Origin: Larix kaempferi
Taxonomy: Eukaryota > Streptophyta > Pinopsida > Pinales > Pinaceae
NCBI GenBank assembly: GCA_027924585.1
Contig: BSBM01000076.1
Location: forward strand, 8,837,001 to 8,901,000
Length of the DNA: 64,000 bases
Reading direction: 5' to 3'
Shown: positions 22,627 through 34,560 of the stretch, one piece after another
Position numbering within the stretch: position 1 is the first letter of the stretch
Layout of the letters: every line of letters starts with the position of its first letter
The notes under the pieces: model-generated
Seen by the model: only the letters and a program-made list of their open reading frames with translations
Databases searched by the model: none
What the model was told of the DNA's origin: nothing
Program-made: the position numbers and the translations under genes

Positions 22627-24285
22627 AAATTAGCCCTTGTCTCCCTCCACTTCCATCGTACAACTAAGAAATTAAATAAATAATAATCAAATATTGAAAT
22701 TTTATTTCACTAAAAACCTAAGAAGACCAGAAAGGAAGGATAAATTATGTTGAGCATGCATGTGTCTATCCATTCGTCCATCCATACATGTGCTTGTACG
22801 CACATGCATGCATGTGTCTATCTATCAAGACATATGTCAAGATTTAGATTCAAACATCCTTCAAAACTCAAACATAAATTTGAAAAAAAACATAGTTTTC
22901 AAAATTTGTAACTAGGAAAACTTCCAACCCATAAAAGAAAAGAAAAACAATTTTCACATAGGAAAACTTCTAAACCATCAAACAAACCGAAAAAAAATTA
23001 TTGGTACAAGTATCCTCATTTCAAACACATTCCATTTTGAGTATAAATCACAACATATTTTGGATAATGTATCAAGCGAGGGAAGTAGGAAACATTAAGT
23101 CATTTGAAAGCACTAAAGGTGTATTCCTTACTGGAGTTGCTCAATAAATCTTTGTCAATTCAAGATGACAACATTTCTTCTCTTCATGGATTCACCTTCT
23201 AAATATATTAGTGTTTTCTTTATGATCGCCAATATGCCTTGCACCATGTAATAAAATATTAAGGGAAAACTAAATTATCTGGACCAATGAAGTTTTTATG
23301 ATCCAACATTGCAAGGTAGATGGGTGTCCGTAGGAGTGCGATATTGAATATAACATTAAAACAATGTTGCATAATATGAAGAATTTGAGACTAACTATGG
23401 TACCTAATCAAAAGAGTAATGCAGTGAGGATCGGTGTAATAGTTATTTGTGATTAGAATTCCATATTTCACCATTTGATTAGATAAGTGCACAGTTGATG
23501 GGTAGCCACAAGAATGAGAGAATAGAGACACATTGCAATGACTATACACTTGCATGCAACACTAAAATACTTTTACCCCGAGATCACTACTAAGCATACA
23601 AGTATAAAGCATATAAAACTACAATGGCTACATTAGAGAGAGAAATCTACCATAGCTAAACTTGAGAATGCTAACCCACTAGCAATTAAAACTCGTCATT
23701 TCCTTATGGTGTGTTGAAACATGCATTGGCCTTTTCATTGTGAACTCAAGATAAGATGAGCAACTCCACAATGACTTGTAGACATGTGATTAACTACAAA
23801 TCCAAAATTAAGATGGAATCAATTTAATAAAGGAAAACAAACGTCATGAAGTATTAAAAGAGAGCCTCACTTGTATATTTTTCCCTATATGCAAGCTTGA
23901 TTTCTCTTCTTCTTTCATTAGCCACAACTAACAATGATAACTATTGAAGGGGTACCCTTGCTTTTAATGGTAGCAAAAAGAATAAAAAACCTTAATGAAC
24001 CATATACAACCTTGGAAGAAGAGGCAATGAACCAAGTAATAATTCCTTCATGTGTAATGCATCTATTGGAAGTTGGTACTTAACATCAAGAGGTGGCATT
24101 TTGTAGTTTTATTGATTTGTATTTGACCTTTTTTTAAAATCCCTCGACAAGAGCATTCATAATTGAAAAATTAGTTGCATCATTGTATGTAAACCAATGA
24201 AATTTTAGAGTTTCTATTTCTCAAAGTTCAATTTTTTTCTTTCAAATATTTATGATTAATACGAAATTTCCTTTGAACATTAAAG
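22627..24285. other. Intergenic sequence, no gene recognised
   Basis: About 1.66 kb of A+T-rich DNA between the Tat-type element and the first LINE. It continues the pre-insertion locus left of 8398. A short CATGCATG/TCTATC-rich stretch at 22750-22830 is microsatellite-like. No credible ORF. Confidence 0.5.
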
Positions 24286-24418
24286 AATTCTATGGTTAAC
24301 TTGGGAGGTGACCGTGAACATAAGTTTTTATACGCATTCTTTTAGGGTTTCTCAGCTGTGTAGCACCCTTCTCCTCTCACGGTAGTGCGCACAGGCTATA
24401 GGCCAACGACACAACATT

Positions 24419-25830
24419 ATGGCCTCGCATGGGGGTGGGGGGGGGCTCCGCATTCCCCTTCTCGGCCTTTCAAAGTGGACGAGGCCGCAAAGGCCAAATC
24501 GATGGAATGTTGGGAGTAATTGGGTGAGGGATCTAGATCCAAGGATTCCCAGGAGCAGAAGAAAACGCTAGGAGGTTGTATCCCCAGATCTGCTGAGATA
24601 CCAGGCCTCCATATTAACTCATAGAAGCTATGTGAACATGTGGAACTATGGAAGGAAAAGGCCCTAATCGGTAAGTTCATTGGTGTTTGGCAAAAAGAGA
24701 AAGATCTCCTGAAATGGATCAAATCCACCTGGAACCCTAAAGGCCATTATGACTTGCAACTGGGTTCAAAGGGTTTCTTCACAATTATCTTCTTTAACCA
24801 AGAAGATGGGGATAGGGTTCTGAAAGGAGGTCCTTATTTATTTTTCTCTTCCGGGCTGTACCTCACCCCATGGAAGGAAAGATTCAATCTAGATACATAA
24901 TATATGAGCATTTCCCCTATTTGGATCAGGCTCTATTTTCTCCCATGTGAATATTGGGATCTGGAAATTCTGAAGGATATCGGAAACACTCTCGATGAAT
25001 TCGTGAAAGTAGCTGAACTCACCAAGCAGCAACGCTATACTTCTTATGCTCAGATCTATGTTTATATGAACTTATCCTGGGAAATCCTGGAAGCTATCAC
25101 CCTCACCTGAAACGATGTCGACTAGATCCAGCCACTTGATTATGATAATGTTCCTTTTCATTGTCGGTGATGCCATGTCCATGGCCATTTCAGTAGAAAC
25201 TGCCCGCAAAATATGGAAACGTTGAACCCTAAAGCTGCCCAGGAGGAAGGTTGGGATCTCGAGGCTTTTACGCAAGTCAAGATCAAGAGGAAGCCAAGTC
25301 ATAATTCTAACCATGATCAGCCTGCTCGGCACTCGATCGCTACCTCCAACAGATTTCAAACCCTCTCCACCGCTGAAGAAATTCCTGGATCCCTTGAAAA
25401 ATCTCCGGAGAAGGTCACCCTCCATGTTGGAACTATCCCTGTTGAAATCCCCAAGATCCAGATTGACCCCGTTGATCAAACTGTTAACATGGAGGAGGAC
25501 CAAGTGGACGAAATGGAGGACATGGACCTCAGGGAATTAGACCTAGATGAAATAGAGCTGGAATCCAGCAAAAAAGGTAAGGGTTATGTCTCGCGAAGAC
25601 AACTTGAACTTATTAAAGAGGCTAGCATGAAAACTGGAGCTCCCCCCCAGCTAGGGATTTCCAAGGAACCTCTCAAAAGCACTAAAATAAAACAACTGGA
25701 AGATGGGGAAAAGAGAGGAAGGAAGACCAACAAACAAAGGATAACAGAGATTGACAGTAAGTTGATAGAATCCGGTCAATACCCGGCAATTCAGGTGGCC
25801 TTTTCTGAAGTTAATCGGGTTTCCCAATGA
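24419..25830 (+). pseudogene. LINE-1 ORF1, RNA-binding protein with zinc knuckle
   Basis: ATG at 24419. The first ~70 codons shift frame near a poly(G) run (24428-24445). From about 24640 one frame runs to the TGA at 25828-25830. It has the DUF4283-like N-terminal region of plant L1 ORF1 (HYDLQLGSKGFFTIIFF, then PIWIRLYFLPCEYWD). The damaged zinc knuckle reads FHCR-stop-CHVHGHFSRNC, where C-x2-C-x4-H-x4-C is expected. An acidic and then basic C-terminal tail follows. In-frame stops lie at 24898, 25108, about 25121 and about 25168. ORF1 proteins coat LINE RNA. Its stop overlaps the ORF2 start (ATGA), suggesting that translation of ORF2 is coupled to termination of ORF1. Confidence 0.85.
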
Positions 25831-28800
25831 AATTCATCTCTTGGAATATCCGTGGGGTGAATCACCCCCATAAGATCAAGACCCTGAGAAATAAGGTAAG
25901 GAAGGAAAACCCTTGGATTCTGTGCTTACAGGAAACCAAATGTGGGACTGAAACCCTAAGGAATATTGGGGGAAAAATATGGAAAGGTTGTAAAACAATA
26001 AACATTGATGCCCAGGGTATGGCAGGAGGCTTGGAAATCATGTGGAACCCGGAATTGGTAGCTCTTTCAAACTTTTGGGCTACGAAAGGAATCCCCTCGA
26101 CGGATTTTCATATTACCCAAACCCAAATCAAACGAATTATCACCAATGTCTATGGCCCTAGCATCTACCCCCAGAAGCAATATTTTCTAGACTCCTTGGC
26201 TCGGTTGCGAATTGGATAGATGGAAAACCCTGGATCATGGGGGGGGATTTCAACCTAATCACGACGCTTGAGGAGAAGAAAGGAGGAAGATGAATCTTAG
26301 GAGCAAAAAATGAATCTTTTAGAGACTTTATTGCAACTCATAATCTCATAGATATTGAAACTGCTAATGGCTGGCTCACATGGAACAACAAACGAGGTGG
26401 AGAACATCATGTCGCCTCCCGGCTTGAAAGATTCTTGGTCTCAGAAGGGATTTCCAACAGCAGCGGGGAACTACACTCTTTAGTTCTGCCGTCTGTAGGT
26501 TCTGATCATTGTCCTGTCAGCTTGCAATGGGGGGGTGTGGCTCCACCCTCCAAAAGACCGTTTCGCTTTGAACAGTTTTGGCTGGAGAAGGTGGATTTTA
26601 AATCCCTAGTCACCCATTGGTGGCTCGACTCCCCACCAATTAAGGGTACGCGCATGTACCAATTCCAACAGAAATTAAAAAACCTCAAAGCCAAGCTCCG
26701 TACCTAGAATAGGGAGGAATTTGGAAACATTTTTTACGGCAAAAAGGCCCTGATTGAATAGCTGGACGAAATCCAATGGAAGGGGATGACTATAGGGTAT
26801 GATGATGAGCTAAGAGGTTTGGAAGCATCCACCACCCTCAAAATTAACGCTCGGGAACGACAGGAGGAGATCTATTGGAAACAAAAGTATCGGAATCAAT
26901 GGCTCAAGGAAGGCGATTGCAATACCAAATTCTTTCACCAATCAGTTATTCAGAACATGCAACGGAACATAATTCATCACCTTAAGACAGCCGCTGGCTC
27001 CTGCATTGAAGACAGAGCTACCATGGAGGAAGAGATGGTGGACTACTTTGGCACCATCATGAAGGAGGACAGGGTCAATAGATCCACTAGCATTGCTTAG
27101 ATCACCCAACATATCCCTTCCTTGATCACGGCTGATTAGAATACTCTCTTAACAAAACCAATCTCGCTGTTGGAAGTGGAAGAGGCTGTGATTAAAATGG
27201 CAAGGGGGGAAAGCTCCAGGCCTGGATGGGTTCACTACCAATTTTTTTCACTACTTTTGGGACTTGGTAAAGAATGAAGTCTAGCAGATTGTGGAAGACT
27301 CGAGAAAAACCCGTAGGGTTCTCAAAGCCTTCAATGCAACCTTCCTCGCCCTCATCCCTAAAATCGACGGAGCTGATTCTCATGGTAAGTTTTGACCCAT
27401 TGCTCTGTGTAATGTCATCTACAAAATCATTACTAAAGTCATGGCGAACAGACTGAAGCCAATTCTCCCTTGTTTGATATCTCTGGAACAGTACGGATTT
27501 GTGGAAGGACAAAAATTTTTAGACGGCGTCATTTTGGTTCATGAAGTTTTACACTCTTTAAAAATTACCAAAAAGCCTGGCATGCTATTAAAATTAGATA
27601 TTGCGAAAGCTTATGACAAATTAAGCTGGCAATTCATGAGCGAAATGTTGAAGGCTTTTGGGTTTTGCTCATAATGGATTGAATGGATTATGAACCTCAC
27701 TTCGTCATCTTTCTTTTCCATTCTGCTCAATGGGGCTCCTACTAGTACTTTTATCCCTTCCAGAGGTATTAGGAAAGGTGACCCTCTCTCCCCGTTCCTT
27801 TTTATTCTCATGATTGAAGGGTTGGGGAGAATGATCAAAGCTAAAACCTAGCAGCGAGTTATCAGGGGATTACTTCTCCACCCGGGGGCAGAAGTGCAAA
27901 CCCACCAACAATTTGTTGATGACACAATGTTAATGGGCCACTCTTTGGTCTAGGAAGCAAGCGCGCTAAAAGCTACTCTCTCTACTATTTCTAAAGCGTC
28001 CGGCTTGGAGGTCAACCGTGAAAAATATCAAATCTTCTTTTTTAACACCCCAAATATTACTCAAAGGAATATCAACCGCATCCTTGGTTTCCAAGGGAGC
28101 TCCCTTCCTTCCAAATACCTCGGTGCTCCGCTGGCCTCCAATGTTATTAAGAGAGTCTCGTGGGAGGACCTTCTGGATCGCATCAAATTACGAAAGCTCT
28201 CAAGCTGGATTCTGCGCCCCCTTTACTTGGCTAGCAAAGTCACCTTAATCAAATTAGTAATTCAAGCAATTCTGATCTATCTTTTTTTGGTAATAGCTGT
28301 GCCAAAATCTGTTATCAAGGAACTCCATGCTATACAACGAAAATTCATATGGGGAGGGAATGTTGATCAAACCAAATGTGCCTTAGTCAGCTGGGATAAG
28401 ATCTTCCAACCAAAGACCATGGGGGGCCTCAACCTAAGAGATCCGAAAAAAAATAGTAATGTCCTGGCTGGGAAGATATGGTGGAATTGGGTTTCCTCTA
28501 CAGCAGAACCCTGGGCTCGGCTTTGGCATGTGAAATATGCCCCTAATGTCTTGCAGAAGGATCTAATCCACTTCAATGCGGAACCTCCAAGTTTCTCTAT
28601 TTGGAAAAATTCCCATCAAAACAAGAGCATTGTTCAAGACCACAACTTTTGGGAAGTCCGGAATGGGGATTCAAAAAACTTTTGGGAGGATTCGTGGCAG
28701 CAGCTCCCGAAATTGGCTAGCCAGGCTAATATGGCAGTTTGTCAGGCTAACTGCAGAGCCAAAGGATTAACAAAGGTCAACCAATACTAGAAATAGGACC

Positions 28801-30147
28801 TCAGTACCAGTGATTACTAGGAATGGCAAGACCACAATTGGTGGGCCCAAAGAGTCTTTGAGGAAGATTGGCTGAGGATTCGGGACACCATTCAGGGCCG
28901 ATGTATCAAGTCTCAAGGAGGCTTGGACAAGCTCCATTGGCGTTATTCTACTAGGGGTAATTTCAACACCAAAGAAGCTTACAATCTCTAGACTATCACC
29001 CCAGGGATTCCTAGAGATGAGAGTTGGAAAAAGATATGGAAGACCAATCCTTGGCCAAAATTTGCCACGTTCATTTGGCTTGCTTCATATCGAAGAATTC
29101 TAACTGGAGAGAATGTCATGAAACGCGGTTTCGTTGGCCTGTCTCAGTGTATCATGTGCCTTCACAACGAGGAGACTATGGATCACCTTCTGGATGCATG
29201 CCCATTTATCTCCCCCCTCTGGGACAGAGGGGCGGAGATCTTTAGATGCTCCAACCGTTGCAGAGGAGACCCCTCTCTAACCATTAAGATATGGGACCCT
29301 TTGGCCTTTCCCAATCCCATTGTCAACTCCATCTGGGCATCCTTCCCCCTTTTTTTGATGTGGGAAGTGTGGAAAGAAAGAAACAAGAGAATATTTCAGG
29401 ATAAGAGCTTCCCTCAGCATAAGGTTTGGACTAAGATTGCTAATTCTATCCAAGAAACTACCCGAGTCACCATATGGCATGATAAGGATTGGGAGTGCAC
29501 TGAGATGGAGAGACACATCCTTGTGGCTTGGGGCATTAGCAAAGCCACACACAGATGTGGCCAGAAGGACAATTGACACACTGCTACGAAAATCCCGGAT
29601 TATTGGACACCCCCCCCCATCTGAGACTTATAAAATAATTTTCGATGGGGCGTCGTAGGGAAACCCAGGTCTAGCTGACTTTGGGGGTGTCATACGAAAT
29701 TGGGACGGTGAAATCCTGCAGATTTATATGGGAAATATTGGGGAGGAAACGAATAATGCAGCTGAAGTTGAGGGCCTCTTAGCCGGCCTCCAACTGGCTA
29801 TCAAGTTAAACTTGGAACCTATCATTATTGAGGGGGACTCCCGCATCACTATCCAGCTTGCCCGCAATCTTCAGAATGGGAAAAACCCAGCCAAAGTCAC
29901 AGACAGTTGGCACCTTGCTTTCAGAGTGGAAAAACTTGCCACGTTACTCAATAACCCCCACGCCTGGTCCTTCAACCACGTTCACAGAGTCGGGAATAAA
30001 GTGGCGGATTTGTTGGCTAGTATCGGAGTCGATGACAACCTCCATCTGCGTGACGAGACTCTTGAGGCATTTGGCGATTTAGAATGGGCCCACCGCTGTG
30101 CCTTGCTAGCGGCGGAGGACACACACACGAAACCTCGAGGACCGTAG
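25827..30147 (+). pseudogene. LINE-1 ORF2, endonuclease / reverse transcriptase / RNase H
   Basis: Starts MKFISWNIRGVN (APE-type endonuclease). Next come CLQETKC, then after a frameshift near 26215 IMGGDFNLITTLEE, and near 26500 GSDHCPVSLQW with the catalytic D and H. The RT has GKAPGPDGFTTNFFHYFW, LKLDIAKAYDKLSW (first catalytic Asp) and QQFVDDTMLMG (FVDD, near 27907-27935). A zf-RVT domain (CIMCLHNEETMDHLLDACPF) follows at 29118-29230. An RNase H domain (FDGAS, GVIRNWDGEIL, NNAAEVEGLLAGL, EGDSRITIQLA, NKVADLLAS) runs to the TAG at 30145-30147. Many stops and at least three frame changes. In the family it nicks target DNA and primes reverse transcription there. Confidence 0.9.
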
Positions 30148-30583
30148 GACACGAGGCAGGCCTTCAATACGGATCATAGGCCACCTATTTCTTCCATGAT
30201 GAACAACTCGACTGGAATTAATTACCATGGACCGGACAATGGAATTCATTGCAATTTAATTACTCCTATTTATGATCCAGTACAGACTACCTCGATCCAT
30301 AATGACCAAAGTACTTGAACTACCCTCGATCATGAGGATGACATCGGCAATATTTTGGCTCACATCAGAGCAAGGACAGGGTGAAATCATGAGGTTTAAT
30401 GCACAAAGGACCGCCTTTCCCGTGGCTTATTCGGGCGTTTGGAAGGATAATGCTATAAAAGTAAGGCAGAATTGTTGGCCTCTTCACCTGTTGACAAGAT
30501 TTCTTCTTAAGTATATTCTCAGTATTACGTATTCTAGAGAGGTGTTTCAAACAAACTTAGGGAGGTTTTCTATTTGCGTTCAG

Positions 30584-31160
30584 ATGGCACCACAGAAACA
30601 GAAGGAGAAGAGAGCTCGACATGACCCAAAAAAGGGGAAGGCTCCAGTTAGGAGGGAACAACGTAAGGCCCTTAAGGCTGCATGCTTCTTCTGTGACCTC
30701 ATCCCTGTGATAATTAAGGAGGAGTTGGAAAAAGTGGAACGTGACCTGTGTGATTGATTCAAGTCCATGGCTGATGATGATTTGAGAAATGAAGTTGGTG
30801 AATGGGTGACGGACCTAGGCAATGCCGCGGGTCGGCTCTCGGACTACGACTGAATGTTGGCCACATTCTGGGTCACTCAGGGTCTCTTGGATTTTGTTCT
30901 CATGGAACGCGAAAACAAAGCGGCTGGTGATTTGAAGCCGGTCTGAGCCTGGAAAGTTTACAATCAGGAGTGCTCGCTCATCCACCAGAAGATTGACCGC
31001 ATTGCTGTAAAACTCGGCATTATGCCTCCTCCCGCTCCAGGGTCGTCCACAGCTGGTGTTGATTGCCCTTCTCCGGAACTGGTTGTTGCTGCTCCCCCTG
31101 GTTCGGTGTGTGTGCACTGTCCAATTCACAGCTTTGGTCCCAGGGCGGCTTCTGGAAGTT
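30584..31160 (+). pseudogene. LINE-1 third ORF downstream of RNase H, unknown function
   Basis: ATG 30584 opens a frame starting MAPQKQKEKRARHDPKKGKA, strongly basic like a nuclear-localisation or RNA-binding tail. It continues through FFCDLIPVIIKEELEKVE, MADDDLRNEVGEWVTDLGN, DY-x-MLATFWVTQGLLDF and HQKIDRIAVKLGIMPPPAP to a Pro/Ser-rich end near 31160. In-frame TGA codons at 30755, 30851 and about 30945 break it. These are consistent with CGA-to-TGA changes. It does not match endonuclease, RT or RNase H. A homologous ORF sits at the same place in the second LINE (34993-35508). Function is not recognised. The predicted protein is helical and charged with no membrane segment. Confidence 0.7.
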
Positions 31161-31626
31161 GAAGGCTTTCCCAATGACGCTTCACTCTGGTTTCCTTGTT
31201 GTGATAGTATTCCTAGTCTTAAGGTGTAGTCATCGCTTTTATGCAACTTTGCTCTATTCTGTCAGCTCTGTTATGTTGCATTTTGGTTTATGTATCCAGT
31301 TTTATGTCTATGGGTCTTTCAGTGATCAACTGGTAGCCAGTTTAAATAGTGGTTTTTGGTCTTTTGATAAAAAAGTTGGACTCTCTTTTATCTTCTAGTT
31401 TTGGCGAAAGCCCTGTAATCTGTAGGGATGGGGATTTGTGGTTGGCTGGTAGTGTCCTTCGTATCAACCAGACCACTAGTTTTGTAGCAATCTGTTGGGT
31501 TGGGGGAATTGTGGTTGGCTGGTAGTTCCTTCTTATCGGCTAGACCACTAGTTTTTATAGCAATGTAACTCTGTCATAGTAATACAATTTCTTACTTTTA
31601 CAAAAAAAAAGCAATTCTATGTTTAA

Positions 31627-32397
31627 TTTTAGATGTATGCACACAAATGCAAAAACTAGTTAAATTACTTAGAATGGTCATTTTTTGTAGTTTTCCACTT
31701 CAACAACTACACTAGTCCACAATGAGATGTCGACATTCCAAATTATTTGCCAATCTCACTTGTAACAAGAGATGCTCATAGACATACACCCCTTCAAATG
31801 GCATGGGGTTTAACAATATATAAATCACGATGCACAACATTAGATAAGGCAATATGTTCTTCCGGGCTTCTATAGTGTGTTGGTTTGCTAACCATCTCCG
31901 GATTCACTATGTTTCAGAGTAAATCATTGACGTTTCAGACCTGTGATACACAGTCCATCATAAGGATCAGAAAGATGCTGAAATATTTGCCAAGATGAAA
32001 ACCATTGATCTAGATGCCTAGTTTTGATCTAGATGCATACCCTAGTGCGAGTAGGATAACATCTTTTATGATACCCTAGTGCGAGTAGGATAACATCTTT
32101 TATGATAACTGCAGATGATAAAAACTGTGTAACCCGTGGCTTATCTCTTGTGAAGGATAATGATGATGAAGTCTATAGTAAGATTGCAACCATCCCCTAG
32201 GTACGTGCACCATTAGCTGGTGATATTTCAAACTCGTTGATGATTGGTAGAATCCCGTGTGAAATTAAAACCTTTGGAATCGTCTCTTTAAGCCTCGTGA
32301 GTAGTAATTGAGAGTGGCCCACGAACAGTTAATTCTTGTTTCACTCACAATATAAATAAACAATGGGAATGGTAAGAACATTGGTGTTCTGGTAAAC
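31627..32397. other. Region between LINE-1 and the Penelope-like coding part
   Basis: No readable domain. The right part may be the 5' untranslated or pseudo-LTR part of the Penelope-like element, but no boundary or TSD was found. It contains an exact 34-bp tandem duplication (32037-32104). Confidence 0.45.
32037..32104. repeat. Exact 34-bp tandem duplication
   Basis: The unit starting ATACCCTAGTGCGAGTAGGA and ending CTTTTATG occurs twice back to back (32037-32070 and 32071-32104) with no mismatch. It lies upstream of the Penelope-like RT. A shorter TTGATCTAGATGC repeat precedes it. Confidence 0.9.
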
Positions 32398-34123
32398 CTC
32401 TCAAGTCGTGTTCTTGATAATGACGGCATTAGTGTTTTGGAAAAAGGACTGAATTTTGCCCCATCGCCCATGAAGATCCATGTGAAATCCCGGTGGATGG
32501 CTTTGTCTGCAACATTGAAGGAAGTAGGCATACAGCACTTTCATGAGAATATCGCGGAGGAAATAAGACAGGAAGTCTCGTCAACCTTACGAAAATCAAG
32601 ATAAAAACAGTGGTTATGAATAAAAATAAAAACTACTACATAATGAAGGTGAAAGACCACCTTCACTCGAGTGGTTGCTATAAGAAGTTGGAAAAGAATC
32701 CTTTGAGTAGAATGATCAGATATTATAAATCTTCTTCTTCGATGATGTGATCAAGAAAAAGCTCATTTCGAGTGTCCCCTCATTCCTAGAATTTATGGAT
32801 TACCTCAGATTCTCAGATTTATAAGATTAATGTTAATATCCCCTTGATACCCATTGTCAATATGATTAGATCTTTCACTTTCTTTTTAGCTAAATTTCTG
32901 GATAGCAAGCGTAAAGAATTAGTTGGAAACATTGATTCTTATGTTGACACCACCCATTTTTTTTAGTAAGATCAAAGATCTTAAAGTTAATTAAGGGTGA
33001 CATTCTTCTTAGTTTGGGTGTGGTGTCTCTATAGACCATGATCCCTATCAATGAAGCAGTGGAAGTAATTAAGAATGTAATAGACCCTATCTCAACTAAA
33101 TTAGTGGATTTGTGTCTATGATCAACATTCTCCAGTTTCTTATGATGTTTATATGAACAGATTTGTGGCGTCGCAATGGGATCCTTCCTTTCCCTAGTAG
33201 TGGAAAATATCTATATAGAGCACTTTGAACAAATGGCCATTAAATCCTCGCCTCTCAAACCTGATTTTTTGGGTGAGGTATGTCAAATGGTTTCACGGTA
33301 TGGAAAACCTAAGAAAATTTGTGGAGCATTTGAACAATCAGTCAAAGCACATCCAATTCACAATGGAACTAGAAGAACATGGATACATTCCTTTTTTAGA
33401 TGTCTTCATCTCTAGATGAGGAGATGGAACCCTAGCTCATCAAGTCTTCTATAATGAAACCAACACTAAGCAATACCTCCATGCTTAGTCCCTTCATCAC
33501 CCTTCCTAGAAAATGGGTGTGATCAACATGTTGGTTACTAGAGCCCTAAGAATCTCAAATGACGAACACCTTGAGCAAGAAAGGAAATACTTAATCAAAA
33601 GTTTACAGAATCGGGTTACAAGGAATGACAAGTTAAGAAGGCATTTCCAAATGTTGGGAAGTCCTCAAAAGATTGGAAGACAAATGAAATTGAACATAAG
33701 GTGATGATCCCTTATATCCAAGGCACCTCAGAAAAGATCACCATAACTCTCAGAAAGAATCATATTTGCACAATTTTTCAACCCCCGAGTTCTATTAGAG
33801 GCCTCCTTAAATCGGTTAAGGACCCCATTGATCCTATGCTACAAAAAGGTGTTTATAGCATCCCATGCTCTTGCGACCTTAAATATATTGGAGAGGCTGG
33901 GAGGTCTTTTCAGGTAAGGATCAAGGACCAAAAAGCATCAATCATCCACAATTGGGAAAAGGCCTCATCCTTAGCAGAGTATTCTAATAAAACTAGGGCA
34001 TCATATATATAAGACACTACAATCCTAGCTAAGGAGGATCACTTAACCAAAAAACGTGTCAAGGAAGCCATAAAGATGGTGAAGGAAAGCATATGTCTCA
34101 ACATGGATGATGATCTTAAATAA
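32398..34123 (+). pseudogene. Penelope-like element, RT plus GIY-YIG endonuclease (conifer Dryad type)
   Basis: The plus strand encodes Penelope-like RT landmarks in order. These are ISVLEKGLNFAPSP (32428), CPLIPRIYGLPQI (32774), PLIPIVNMIRSFTFFLAKFL (about 32840), LLSLGVVSL (about 33008), GVAMGSFLSLVVENIYIEHF (about 33165), FVEHLNNQSKHIQFTMELEE with PFLDVFISR (to 33419), and QYLHA, HHPS, GVINMLVTRALRI (to about 33560). A GIY-YIG endonuclease follows. It has GVYSIPCSC (33848-33874), KYIGEAGRSF (33881-33910) with the Arg in QVRI, and a C-terminal KKRVKEAIKMVKES carrying the Glu. Catalytic sites are lost. The first RT Asp codon reads GGT (33017-33019), and RYVDD reads RYVKW near 33276 with residues missing. 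Numerous stops and frameshifts. Element ends were not found. Confidence 0.85.
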
Positions 34124-34560
34124 GAGCAAATCATGGCTCCCCATTCTTGGGAAAAAGATTTAGCCTTTTCCTTGTTTATGCTCTTTCTTCTTTCCTACCT
34201 TTCTTCTCTCTATTTTTATAATTTTTTGTTAGTTCTTTTTATTCTCTTTCTTGTCTTTTCTCTTTATTTTTTATTTATTTCTTTTTTCTCCTCTTGATTT
34301 TATGTTTTTATTTACCCTTTAATTTAATTTAATTTATTTTTATTTTATATAATTCCTATGTCTCACTTTTTTTTTCTATATATCTTTTATTTTTATTGTT
34401 ATCTATATATATATATATATAGATATATAATTCTTTATTTTTCAGGTTTAGGTATTTATTCTATATGGATTGTTAATATTTTCTTTGTATTTGTTTTTCG
34501 TACTAGGATTTATATTTATTTTCATATTTTTTAATGTTTAGATGTTATTCTTTAATTTTT
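34124..34560. repeat. T/TTTA-rich low-complexity region with (TA)n palindrome
   Basis: Pyrimidine-rich and then A+T-rich tract after the Penelope-like ORF, with TTTCTT/TTTATTT runs and a perfect 24-bp palindrome ATCTATATAT...ATATAGAT (34401-34424). It may be the 3' untranslated part of the Penelope-like element. No gene. Confidence 0.6.

Larger units (their letters stand above)
24300..31610 (+). mobile_element. Full-length L1-type LINE (LINE-1), degenerate
   Basis: 7.3 kb from about 24300 to a nine-A tail (31602-31610), plus strand. Direct repeats AATTCTATGGTTAA (24286-24299) and AATTCTATGTTTAA (31613-31626) flank it, 13 of 14 matching, as expected for a target-site duplication. Order is ORF1 (DUF4283-like with zinc knuckle), ORF2 (endonuclease, RT, zf-RVT, RNase H) and a third ORF, followed by a T-rich 3' UTR with repeated GGTTGGCTGGTAGT/GACCACTAG lines (31440-31560). 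Multiple stops and frameshifts make it inactive. Confidence 0.92.

Noticed and set aside
30272-30583. Possible longer LINE-1 third ORF beginning at 30272
   Set aside because: Similarity to the LINE-2 ORF begins only at the internal Met at 30584. The upstream part has no counterpart.
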